This document shows, in pieces, positions 8,321 to 16,216 of a DNA stretch of 64,000 nt. A program made the position numbers and the translations under genes. Source of the stretch: Streptosporangium nondiastaticum (GTDB lineage Bacteria; Actinomycetota; Actinomycetes; Streptomycetales; Streptomycetaceae); assembly GCF_003011965.1 (NCBI RefSeq), contig NZ_PXWG01000022.1, forward strand, positions 1 to 64,000, read 5' to 3'. The notes under the pieces were generated by a model. It was not told the DNA's origin, did not search any database, and saw only the letters and a list, made by a program, of their open reading frames with translations. Positions within the stretch are counted from its first letter, which is position 1, and the number at the start of each line of letters is the position of its first letter.

Positions 8321-8728
8321 ATGACGATAACGGTCTCGGATGTGATGCCCGCCGCGCGTGACATAGCTGCCAAGCTTGAGGTATCGGTGCGGCGCGTGAT
8401 CGCCTTCAGCGCCTGTAGCGACTTCTCCACGTATGTAGATATCGATGGTGATGGCCTCCACTGGATCGTGGCGGAGCGGGCAGGCCGGGAGGTCAAGCGC
8501 CGCACCACTGACAGCATCGACGAGCTCATGCACTGGCTCGCCGTCGAGGTCACCTTCCAGATGGCTGGGGAGTGGGCGTGGGAGCAGCGGAGCCGCTTCC
8601 CCGAGCGTGAGGTCACCGGCACCGACCGACTGGCCAAGCAGGTCGAACTCCTGCGGCGCCTTGACGGCTCCTGGGCCGTGCAGGCCCAGGCGGAGTACGA
8701 CGACGCATACTCACCCGCGTTCGGCTGA
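8321..8728 (+). CDS. Imm63-like immunity protein
   Basis: The 135-residue acidic protein begins M-T-I-T-V-S-D-V-M-P-A-A-R and contains V-D-I-D-G-D-G-L-H-W-I-V-A-E-R and a region S-I-D-E-L-M-H-W-L-A-V-E-V-T-F. This layout resembles the Imm63 family of immunity proteins that protect against polymorphic toxins. No ribosome binding site is visible before the ATG, so it may be translated from a leaderless transcript. No cognate toxin gene is next to it. As in many actinobacteria it could be an orphan immunity gene protecting against a competitor's toxin. Family assignment is by eye and only moderately secure. Confidence 0.55.
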   Translation: MTITVSDVMPAARDIAAKLEVSVRRVIAFSACSDFSTYVDIDGDGLHWIVAERAGREVKRRTTDSIDELMHWLAVEVTFQMAGEWAWEQRSRFPEREVTGTDRLAKQVELLRRLDGSWAVQAQAEYDDAYSPAFG

Positions 8729-8820
8729 CGGCATCAGTGACCAAGGGGCTATCGGCGAGCCGGCGCCACCGAAGAGGCCGTCGGTGTCTTGAACAAGCAC
8801 GAAGGATTTTGTAGAAAAAG

Positions 8821-9957
8821 ATGACTACACCTGCAGGTTTCCGCTTCCCGGTCAAGGGCGAGGTCGCCGTCTTCCGCGGTGAGCTCTACCGGGCCCGTGC
8901 CGCTGCGAGGCTGTGGCCGTGCGCCGAGCTGCTGCCCGAGCCGGGCCACCCCGCGCCCGACGGACTCACGCCGCGCGAGGCCGCCGACGGGTCGGTGGGA
9001 TACCCGGTTGCGCCGGAGCGCCTGGACGCCTGGGATGCCGTGCACTGGTCGTTCCGCTGGCGCGGCGAGCTCTTCAAGTGCACCCGTGCCACGACCTCCG
9101 CCTACTCGGGCGACTATCTCGGCTCCGACGAACGCTTCGCCAAGGAACACCTCAAGCGTCTGGCCGTCACTTACTACGGCGTCTTCCCGCGTGACGAGGT
9201 CACCGAGCTGAAGATGCACCGTAAGGACTTGATCCAGCCCCTGCACGCCCTGGTGCGGCGTCTGGACGAGGTCGACCACTTCCGCCCCAAGGCCTACGCG
9301 GTCCACCACGGCCGGACGTACCCGGCCGCTGCCGAGGCCGACGCCTCGGGCCTCATCGCCCTGACCGCCGGGGACGACCGGCCCGATGATCTCATCGCCG
9401 ACCCCGAAGACCCGAGCGGCGAGCGCTTCCTGGCCGCCCCGGAGCAACTGGACGCCTGGTACCGCACCCACTGGACTTTCTGCTGGCAGCGCGGCCCCTT
9501 CGACGCCGTCGGGACGGTGGACGGCAGGATCAAGGGCGTCTACACAGGGGGCAGCTGGGGCTTCGCGGACAGCTGGCAGCTGACCCACGAGCCGGAGCCC
9601 AACGGGGCGTATACCCGGTACACGGTCACGGCGGGCCTCAAAGGCGTCACCGACCTCGAACACCAGCGCACCGACCTGATCGCGTTGGCAGGAGCGCCGC
9701 TGGATCTGCAGATGGGCGAACGGGTGTACCGATTCATTCGCGACCGCCAAACCGAGGATGAGAAGCAACGCCCGGAGGGGTACGACTGGGAGGTAGGGCG
9801 CGAGCTTTGGAGCCTCAGCCGGAACTACGCCAACGCCGTGCAAGCGGGCGACACGGGTGAAGCCGGCCGGCTTCTCGGCGCGCTCATGGCCAAGGCCGAC
9901 CAGTGGAAGAGTCATCCCCACCACGCGGTCGTCTCCGCTGGCGTCCCCATCCCCTGA
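8821..9957 (+). CDS. Hypothetical protein with an internal two-fold repeat
   Basis: The 378-residue protein contains two related segments, about residues 7-140 and 154-288. Each has P-E-x-L-D-A-W followed by H-W-x-F-x-W and later V-T-x-L and a R-x-D-L-I motif. The unit seems to be an uncharacterised domain of about 130 residues duplicated in tandem. The remaining C-terminus is helical (W-S-L-S-R-N-Y-A-N-A-V). There is no signal peptide. AAAAAG before the ATG is a poor ribosome binding site. The gene sits between an Imm63-like gene and a methyltransferase remnant. I cannot assign a function, and an immunity role is only a guess from the neighbours. Confidence 0.6.
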   Translation: MTTPAGFRFPVKGEVAVFRGELYRARAAARLWPCAELLPEPGHPAPDGLTPREAADGSVGYPVAPERLDAWDAVHWSFRWRGELFKCTRATTSAYSGDYLGSDERFAKEHLKRLAVTYYGVFPRDEVTELKMHRKDLIQPLHALVRRLDEVDHFRPKAYAVHHGRTYPAAAEADASGLIALTAGDDRPDDLIADPEDPSGERFLAAPEQLDAWYRTHWTFCWQRGPFDAVGTVDGRIKGVYTGGSWGFADSWQLTHEPEPNGAYTRYTVTAGLKGVTDLEHQRTDLIALAGAPLDLQMGERVYRFIRDRQTEDEKQRPEGYDWEVGRELWSLSRNYANAVQAGDTGEAGRLLGALMAKADQWKSHPHHAVVSAGVPIP

Positions 9958-10129
9958 GCTGCGGTGGCATCTCGGTCTCTGCTGCGCCACCGGCTGGTAC
10001 GCGCCAGCGATCCGCCGCCGCCGCATCCGGGCAGTCGCACCCATTCCTGGGAAGTGAGTGCCGCTGCCCTGTACTTGGCCCCGATTGTCGCAGTCGAGCT
10101 GGCCGTCGAGCAGAGCGCCCCCTGATCGG

Positions 10130-10685
10130 ATACGCCGTCCTCAAGCACGGCTGTCCGGTCCCCATATGCAGGCGTGCGCCACAGGGCGTGACCGTCAGCC
10201 GCAACGGCACGGCGAGCGGCCGTTTCGTCCACACCGCCAGCTACATGTGGCTGCGCTCGCACCGCGGCCCCAACGGCAAACCGCCACAATTGGGCGAACC
10301 CCGCTGCTCCGCTTCAACGGCCGCACCCAATCAGGTCCTCGACGACAGCCTGCACGCCACCTTTGCCATCGGCCTGCAGATCCCGGGCCTGACCATGCGG
10401 CGAGCCGGCGCTGGAGATGACCGGCGCATCCTGCTGTGGGATGGTCACGAGTCGTTCGCCTCCGTGTACTGCGAAGGCTGGAATGACCCCGACGCCGTTC
10501 TCCAGCAGGGGCCCCGGTCCCTGTGGTCGGAGATCACCAGCGCCCGCACATGGTGGGAAGAGACGGGAAGGCCCGAACTGACCCGCTTCGGGGTATCCGT
10601 CGACGGTGCGGGACGCCATCATGTCTGGCTCGACTCACCCGACACGGTGGTGAGATCGCCAAACATGGTCCGGTCCCACACGTAA
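10130..10685 (+). pseudogene. C-terminal remnant of a PIMT-like methyltransferase
   Basis: From about 10187 the frame reads V-S-R-N-G-T-A-S-G-R-F, A-S-Y-M-W-L-R-S-H-R, and then I-L-L-W-D-G-H-E-S-F-A-S-V, G-P-R-S-L-W-S-E-I, E-E-T-G-R-P-E and H-H-V-W-L-D-S-P-D. These blocks match, in the same order, the C-terminal half of the methyltransferase at 5989-7107 (N-T-R-D-G-I-A-E-G-R-F, P-R-C-L-W-D-E-V, E-E-R-G-R-P-E and Q-H-V-W-L-G-T-P-D). The SAM-binding N-terminal half is missing, so the product cannot be an active enzyme. It points to a second, now decayed, copy of the RiPP-type locus in opposite orientation. Confidence 0.7.
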
Positions 10686-10716
10686 ACGCGGTGAGGCTCT
10701 GCTTCGGGGGCCCGGC

Positions 10717-11454
10717 TCAGCGGGCCCACGGCGAAGCCATGGCGGGTCTGGTACCGCTCAGGCTGTTGGGCTGTCGAGGAGTGCGAGGAGCCTCGTGAAC
10801 GGTGAGGTCGGGGATGACGTGGTCGGCTCCTGCGTCCTTCAGGCTTGAGGCTGTGGTTGTCCCGGAGGCGAGAGCGATGACCCTGGCACCTCCCTCGATG
10901 CCGGTGCGGACGTCCTGGAGCGAATCTCCGATGATGACCGTGTTGTTCCGGGTGAATTCCTGCCCGTACGCCGCTTCGGCTCGCTGTTGGGCGATGCGTA
11001 CCAGTGCCGGCCGGTGGGCGTCGTCTGAGGCATAGCCTCCCAAGTCCGTGTCGAGGTATCCGGTCAGCCCGAATGTCTCCAGCTTGATCTCCGCGCTGCC
11101 CCTGAGGTTGCCGGTGACCACGGTCGGGATGAGGTGGGGGGCCTGGTGTACTGCGCGGAGCGCCGCCACCGCTCCTGGCATCAGGCGCCCGTTTGTGCGG
11201 AGCTCCGCTTTGTGACGGCTGAGCTGCGCCGGCATCTTGTCGGTGATCTGTGTGACGAGCTGGTCGGCTGCAGGGCAGTCGTTGGTGAGGAGGAGCTCGC
11301 GGACCGCGGCGGGCATGGTGACGCCGGTGCCTCGTTCCGGCAGCACCTGTGGCGGATGGCCTATGACCTCTTCAAAGATCTCGCGGTAGACGAGCCGGTC
11401 GGTATCGCCAACGTAGAGGAGGGTCCGGTCGATGTCCCACAGCACCAAGATCAT
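10717..11454 (-). CDS. HAD-superfamily hydrolase (phosphatase-like)
   Basis: The 245-residue protein begins with the catalytic motif W-D-I-D-R-T-L-L: the two aspartates are present, while the usual Gly after the second Asp is replaced by Arg. Motif II is T-V-V-T-G-N and motif IV is V-I-I-G-D-S-L-Q-D. The helical cap between them places it with phosphoglycolate phosphatase-like enzymes. It would dephosphorylate a small metabolite in the cytoplasm; the substrate cannot be told. Its ATG overlaps the stop of the upstream TPR gene by 4 bp (ATGA), so the two are translationally coupled. The C-terminal 25 residues are polar and probably disordered. Confidence 0.8.
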   Translation of the reverse strand: MILVLWDIDRTLLYVGDTDRLVYREIFEEVIGHPPQVLPERGTGVTMPAAVRELLLTNDCPAADQLVTQITDKMPAQLSRHKAELRTNGRLMPGAVAALRAVHQAPHLIPTVVTGNLRGSAEIKLETFGLTGYLDTDLGGYASDDAHRPALVRIAQQRAEAAYGQEFTRNNTVIIGDSLQDVRTGIEGGARVIALASGTTTASSLKDAGADHVIPDLTVHEAPRTPRQPNSLSGTRPAMASPWAR

Positions 11455-12773
11455 CGGGTGGTTCGTTCCTTTATGACGGTGCGCCCGCGTTCCAGGAGGG
11501 AGCGTGCCGGGGCGGTGGTGTTGTATCGGCGTGCTTCTTGGAGCATGGAGTGGAGGTGTTCGTCCAGGCGTGCGGAATGGATGCCGTCTACCAGTGTCAG
11601 GACTTCCTGGCCTGTGGCGCAGCCGGCATCGACGTCTCCCGCTCGCATCTGAGCGGTGGCGGCGCGGGAGAGGAACTGGGCCCGGGTGCGGATGTCGTCC
11701 TGGTTGAGGGCTCCGCGCGCTTCAGCGAAGGATGCGGCCGCTTTGGCGGGGCGGGCGAGTTCCAGGTAGCAGCTGCCTCGCTGGCCGAGGATCTCACCCT
11801 TGTTGATCCAGTAGAGCCAGTGAGGATCGTGTTCTCCCGGGCCTCGCATGCGCCACTCTTCCGCTTCGTCAAGGGCAGCGAGGGCGTGCCGGTCTTCGCG
11901 TAGGCGGGCGTGTCCGCGGGCTTGGCGGGTCAGGAGCATGGCGTGCAGGGCGGGTGAGTCCTGGTCGCTGATGCTCGTGCGGGCAGTGCGTGCGGCAGTG
12001 ATCGCGTCGCGTGGGTCCCCGACGGAGTAGCTGTGGGTGGCCAGGAAGGACAGGGCGGCGGCTTTGAGGCGGGAGTCGCCGGATGCGTGAGCCGCTCGCA
12101 GGGCGCCAAGGAGAAGGTGCTGTGCTTCGGTGTGCGTGCCGCTGTCAAAGGTGTACCAGCCGGTCTGGATGGCGGTGTCCGCGGTCACTGCGGCAAGTCG
12201 GCGTCCCATTTTTTCGTCGTAGGTTCCGTGTTTCACCAGCCCGAGGAGCACCTTCAGGTGTGCCCGGGCATCGCCGTAGAGGGCGGAGACGACGAGGGTC
12301 TGCGGTCCTTGACCGGAGGCGTTGGTGTACTGGCCGGCGGCTCCCTTCATGTTCCGTTCGTTGCCGTCGCTGCGCTTGCCTGCTATGCCGTTGTCCAGCA
12401 TTCGGCTGAGGTCTTTCTCGATGGTGTAGTCACCGCCCAGAAGAGAGGACGGCACGGAGAGCCGGTATCTCGTGGGAGAGCTTTCCCTGTTGCGTGAGTC
12501 GCCGCGGTCGGCTCCGTTGGGGGCCGGAGTCGATGTCCGGGCCGGCTGGTCATTCCCGCCGAAGGCCAGGAGAACGAGCGTGCCCAGAGCAACGACACCG
12601 GCCAGTGCTCCGACGACGATTCCGGTGATCGCCCAAGGCCCGATCTTGCGGGGTGCTGGTGCGGCCGGCGGCGGTCCCCACATGACGGGCTGCGGGTGCG
12701 TCGGCCACTGCTGCGACGCGCCATAGGGCGGAGATGGGGTCCGGGGCGCCTGGTCGGGCGGCGGAGTCGTCAT
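11451..12773 (-). CDS. Membrane-anchored TPR protein, apparent fusion with an XRE-regulator C-terminus
   Basis: From the ATG at 12773 (GAGAGGA 11 bases upstream) the 440-residue protein has a proline-rich cytoplasmic start, one membrane helix (about residues 46-70), a polar extracytoplasmic linker, and from about residue 165 a run of helical repeats. The repeats include Q-T-G-W-Y-T-F-D-S-G, Y-S-V-G-D-P-R-D-A-I and L-E-L-A-R-P-A-K-A-A. They match the TPR half of Streptomyces XRE regulators, which normally follow a cytoplasmic helix-turn-helix. Here the DNA-binding half is absent and a membrane anchor replaces it. Such regulators are often paired with HAD hydrolases, as here. The topology puts the TPR outside the membrane, which would be odd for that family. 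Confidence 0.7.
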   Translation of the reverse strand: MTTPPPDQAPRTPSPPYGASQQWPTHPQPVMWGPPPAAPAPRKIGPWAITGIVVGALAGVVALGTLVLLAFGGNDQPARTSTPAPNGADRGDSRNRESSPTRYRLSVPSSLLGGDYTIEKDLSRMLDNGIAGKRSDGNERNMKGAAGQYTNASGQGPQTLVVSALYGDARAHLKVLLGLVKHGTYDEKMGRRLAAVTADTAIQTGWYTFDSGTHTEAQHLLLGALRAAHASGDSRLKAAALSFLATHSYSVGDPRDAITAARTARTSISDQDSPALHAMLLTRQARGHARLREDRHALAALDEAEEWRMRGPGEHDPHWLYWINKGEILGQRGSCYLELARPAKAAASFAEARGALNQDDIRTRAQFLSRAATAQMRAGDVDAGCATGQEVLTLVDGIHSARLDEHLHSMLQEARRYNTTAPARSLLERGRTVIKERTTR

Positions 12774-12863
12774 TGGATCGGCTGTCCTCTCAGAAACTTG
12801 GCGCTTCATCGTGTGGTGCCCTGGGTGTCATCGTTGCTTGTCAGTACAGGCCAGACGACACGA

Positions 12864-13428
12864 TCAGACGATCTCCCAGTCCAGTTCTCCGTCATCGACG
12901 TTCCGCTCGTAGTAGTGGAGTGCGTTGCCGGTTTCCAGGGTCGAGGCAACCTGGGCGAACAGTTCCGGGAGCGAGGACCACATCGGGTGGGGGTCAAAGC
13001 GGCAGCCGTCCTCATGACAGGCGTCGCCGATCCTGCCGAACTGGTCAATCACCAGGTGGTTGCCGCTTCCATCACTCGCGAAGGGGACCCAACGGCGGTC
13101 CCACCACGGCCCGAACTCCGCAGCAGGGTCATCGTGGACATCGTCCGCATCGCTCCCGGCGATCTTGGTGCGCAGCGCCCAGGTGTCAGCGATCTCCTTG
13201 GCGCTGAGGAGATGCCATCCCGAAGGAAAGAGCGTCCGGAAGTCCGTTCCGTCATGGCGCAGCAGGGACTCGGCCAGCGGTGCGGGCAGCGGCATACCGA
13301 TCACCTTCTCGGTCGCGGTACGTGCTGCCGGGTCGGCAGGGGAAGCCAGGTCGGCGTAGGTGACTGGAGCATGCTGAGCCAGCCACGTCTCTATCCGCGA
13401 CCAAGATTCGGCAAATGGAAGAAGTCAT
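12864..13428 (-). pseudogene. SMI1/KNR4-family immunity-type protein with an N-terminal frameshift
   Basis: The intact part (12864 to about 13410) encodes W-S-R-I-E-T-W-L-A-Q-H-A-P, then G-M-P-L-P-A-P-L-A-E-S-L-L-R-H-D-G, the classical SMI1/KNR4 opening, and later L-P-E-L-F-A-Q-V. No start codon precedes the first block in frame. The ATG at 13428 begins M-T-S-S-I and is one base out of phase; removing one T in the T-run at about 13413 joins it perfectly to the domain. Either the gene is a very recent pseudogene, the run is a sequencing error, or translation starts at a downstream GTG near 13309 and loses the first helices. These proteins often protect against toxins. Confidence 0.65.
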
Positions 13429-14442
13429 GAGTGGATGCTGTCAGACCCGCGCCGCCCAGCCGGAGCAGACGTTGTCGGCGTGCCAGTGTCCCAGCGGCGC
13501 TCACCCGTCGCTGCCCCGGCCGGGCCCGGCTAGGTGAGCGGGATCTGCAGCAGCCATGCCGACGTGTGCCCGCTCCCGCGCGCGACCCGTACGTGCTTGA
13601 GTCAGCCCGCCGCCACCAGTCAGCTGTTGCTGTCCTTCGACTTCGCGTGGCGCATCGCCTCCGGCTGCCACACCGACACGTCTGGCTTCAGGCTGTTGCT
13701 CCACCTTCGGAAGGGACGTGCTTGTCCACAACGCCGAAGCAGCCGTTCTGTTCGACCCGGTGCGCTGCAACGTCATGAGGTGGATGCTCTCCCTGCCCCC
13801 TCACGAAGGCAGCCGACCGCGGATGCCTGACCGGCACGCCACGTGCCCCGTCGCCCTCTCCCGACTCCGCAGCGTCCTGTTCGAAGGCCCGTGCCATCAA
13901 GGCCTGAGGCGGATCGAAACCGGAGTCCCGGCCAGTGATGACCTGTCAGCCCTCGATCAGGGCACTCTTGCCCCCTCCATCCACCCCGGCGGAACCCGGC
14001 GCCTGATGTACCGGCCGAGCCTGAACCAGACCGGGATGCTGAATGCAGCAAGCCTGCGAGCCCTTGGCTTCCATCGGCGTCCGCGCGCTCTTCCTACACT
14101 GGACCCCTCAGAAACACCTACACATTGCCGGACAAACTGCCCGACACGCTCCAGAGTGCCGCATGGCTACCGGGCAAGAATCGCCGTCCGGGTCCCGGTA
14201 ACCCCTATACCCCACACCTACGGCACCACAGAGTCAGGATGACCGCCCTCTGGGCGGGGTCAGGCGGCCTGGCCGAAGCCGGCCGCGGCCAGGCCCTGCT
14301 CGCGCAGCAGGGCTTTTGGACTTCGGTCCGAGACCCATTCGCACTCCTAGCATCAATTCCTTCAGGCCATCAATACCCCGGGATGCTCGCGGAGTTAGCC
14401 AAAGGCGGGCTGGATGGGCGATGACGCGTCAGTCGACACGGT
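13429..14442. other. Gene-poor stretch of about 1 kb
   Basis: Open frames exist on both strands but none has consistent codon use, a ribosome binding site or a recognisable motif. The longest, on the plus strand at 13718-14242, has a non-Streptomyces-like mix of third-position bases and no domain. I see no RNA gene or obvious repeat here. It is probably decayed DNA. Confidence 0.4.
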
Positions 14443-14664
14443 TCATTCGCCCGCGGTGTCCTCGGACTCCCAGCGCAGCAAGTCGCCCGGCTGGCACGTG
14501 AGTACCTCGCAGAGCGCGGCGAGCGTCGAGAAGCGCACCGCCTTGGCGCGGCCGTTCTTGAGTACGGCCAGGTTGGCGGGCGTGATCCCTACACGGTCTG
14601 CGAGTTCGCCCACGGACATCTTCCGTCTGGCCAGCATCACGTCGATGTCGACGACGATCGGCAT
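14443..14664 (-). CDS. Small XRE-family helix-turn-helix regulator
   Basis: The 73-residue protein is essentially one Cro/C1-type helix-turn-helix: M-S-V-G-E-L-A-D-R-V-G-I-T-P-A-N-L-A-V-L (residues 16-35) with a helical cap ending G-D-L-L-R-W-E-S-E-D. The family is the short YozG-like type commonly encoded next to a DUF2975 membrane protein, as here. Its ATG shares one base with the upstream stop codon (TGATG). It probably autoregulates the operon through the palindrome at 15185-15207. The signal it responds to is unknown. Confidence 0.85.
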   Translation of the reverse strand: MPIVVDIDVMLARRKMSVGELADRVGITPANLAVLKNGRAKAVRFSTLAALCEVLTCQPGDLLRWESEDTAGE

Positions 14665-15155
14665 CAGATCACCTCGTCCAGCTCGGCCTGCATCTGCGCC
14701 GCTTCGGCGTCGCGGGCGACGGCCTGGGCGAGCAGCATCCGCAGCACGAGCACGATGAGCGCGACTCCCAGGATGGCCACGCCGATACCGCCCATGATGA
14801 GGGTGACGCCCGGGTCGTCCCGCTGGCCGGGCGCGTTCAGGGCCGTGACCGCGAACCATAGGAGAGCAGCCGCAACAATCGCGCCGATGATGACGTCCAC
14901 GTACCGGAAGGCGGCGTGGGAGAACACGGTTCCGCGCCGCACCATCGTTACAAGCCGCCATACACAGACCAGGGCGACCTGGGCCGCCCCGATGCCCAGG
15001 ATCGTGATCACGCGCAGCGATGTCAGCGGGAGCGACCCGTCCTCCGGGTCGCTCCCGCTGACCAACACCCACACCATCAACGCCTGCACGCACACGGTGC
15101 CGGTGAGCACCACCACGAGCACGGTACGCAGCGCGCGCACTGCCAGCTTTCCCAT
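14664..15155 (-). CDS. DUF2975-family membrane protein
   Basis: The 163-residue product has four hydrophobic helices (about residues 10-32, 48-66, 84-104 and 117-139) and a short acidic tail, the size and topology of DUF2975. The ATG at 15155 is preceded by GGGAGGA at good spacing. It is co-transcribed and translationally coupled with the small XRE regulator. Function is unknown for the family. The constant pairing suggests the membrane protein modulates, or is controlled by, the regulator. Confidence 0.8.
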   Translation of the reverse strand: MGKLAVRALRTVLVVVLTGTVCVQALMVWVLVSGSDPEDGSLPLTSLRVITILGIGAAQVALVCVWRLVTMVRRGTVFSHAAFRYVDVIIGAIVAAALLWFAVTALNAPGQRDDPGVTLIMGGIGVAILGVALIVLVLRMLLAQAVARDAEAAQMQAELDEVI

Positions 15156-15184
15156 CGCTCATCCTCCCATCGAACTACGACAGA

Positions 15185-15207
15185 AATCTATCGAATGTCG
15201 ATAGATT
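15185..15207. promoter_or_regulatory. Perfect 23-bp palindrome upstream of the DUF2975/XRE operon
   Basis: AATCTATCGA and TCGATAGATT are exact reverse complements separated by ATG. The site is about 30 bp upstream of the operon start codon, so it overlaps the expected promoter. Its AT content stands out from the surroundings. It is the natural candidate operator for the XRE protein. Confidence 0.7.
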
Positions 15208-15363
15208 GAGCAAGAAGGGTGAGCCGGAGAGCGGCTGCAGCCTCGCTGCATGACATGGTCCCTCCATCCCCTCCTACGACATCGCGTGACCCGACGGCTT
15301 CCGACCTTGACCAAACCGACCCGCCAAGCCATTCACCGGACACCACACAACGACGCCAAAATC

Positions 15364-15392
15364 TCGTCCACCCCCGCGCACGTGGGGAGCAC
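15364..15392 (-). repeat. Single orphan CRISPR-like repeat (type I-E style)
   Basis: Read on the minus strand, the 29 bases start GTGCTCCCCACG and end GGGGGTGGACGA. Length, ends and the CCCC/GGGG stem resemble actinobacterial type I-E repeats. No second copy occurs 61 bp away in either direction and no cas gene is in the window. It may be the last relic of an array beside the IS30 remnant, or coincidence. Confidence 0.35.
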
Positions 15393-15496
15393 CCCCTTGG
15401 GGAGGGCATCGCGGAAACTCCCGTGATACCACCCGCATAACGCTGTATCCCTGGACGAGGACAGGGCAGGTCCCGTCCGAAACCGACAACGATTGC

Positions 15497-15740
15497 GAAG
15501 AACCACACGCTGAGGACCGAGATCCAGGAGTTCCTCGACCAGGGATGGAGCCCCGAGCAGAGCTCCGGGTACCTGCGCATGACGCACGCCGGCGGCAGCC
15601 TCATGACGGTGGCGCACGAGACGGTCTACCGCTCGTTGTATGCGGACGGGAGTGACGAGCCGCGGCGCGCGGCGAAGAAGACGCTCCGCTCCGGGCAGTC
15701 GCGGCGGCATCGGCGGATCACCAAGCCGGTGTGCGTCAGG
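15497..15740 (+). mobile_element. IS30-family transposase fragment
   Basis: The frame reads L-R-T-E-I-Q-E-F-L-D-Q-G-W-S-P-E-Q-S-S-G, then H-E-T-V-Y-R-S-L-Y-A-D-G and a basic stretch K-K-T-L-R-S-G-Q-S-R-R. This is the region between the DNA-binding domain and the catalytic core of IS30 transposases. Both the upstream helix-turn-helix and the DDE core are missing. No terminal inverted repeats were found. It is an inactive scrap that abuts a universal-stress-protein remnant. Confidence 0.75.
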
Positions 15741-15977
15741 CCGGTGCGTCCTGGGCGAAGTGCTGGAGGAGGCCTCAGCCGAGTACCCGGGGCACCAGTC
15801 ATTCGCACCGTGCTGGAAGGGCCCGGGCGCACCGGGTGCTGCTCGACCAGGTGGCCGGGGCCGGCCTGCTGGTGCTCGGCGTCGGCCCGGCCGCAGGACC
15901 TGCTCGGCCTGCATCTCGGCCGCCACGCCGCTCTGCACCGGGCCGCCTGCCCGGTCACGGTGGTACCTCACCGGTGA
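15741..15977 (+). pseudogene. Universal stress protein remnant
   Basis: Pieces in two or three frames spell the second half of a UspA domain: E-E-A-S-A-E-Y-P-G, V-L-L-D-Q-V-A-G-A-G-L-L-V-L-G and finally L-H-L-G-R-H-A-A-L-H-R-A-A-C-P-V-T-V-V-P-H. The last block is the conserved end of the family (normally G-S-V-S-x-x-V-x-x-x-A-x-C-P-V-x-V-V). Frameshifts and loss of the N-terminal half make it nonfunctional. From 15978 to 16216 I see no gene. Confidence 0.6.
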
Positions 15978-16216
15978 ACCGCCTGCGCCACGGAGCTACG
16001 GAGCCACGAAGCCACGACGGATCGCGCAGCGGCCGGGCGGTGTGTCCCGGTGTGGTGACGCACGCGAGCGGTGGGATCTTCCGCGAATCCTGCCGGGCAT
16101 CGCCCAGGCGGGAGGGCACGGAGTGCCGGGCCGGGTTGCAGTGCCCTCGACGGGATCGAGCCGCCGACCGGGGCGGGCCGGTCGGCGGCAGTGCGGAGGG
16201 GGCGGGAGCGAGGGGG

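Noticed and set aside
13718-14242. A 174-codon plus-strand frame in the gene-poor stretch
   Set aside because: No ribosome binding site, irregular codon use and no motif. I do not consider it a gene.
15340-15450. A CRISPR array
   Set aside because: Only one repeat-like sequence was found; one repeat cannot be called an array.
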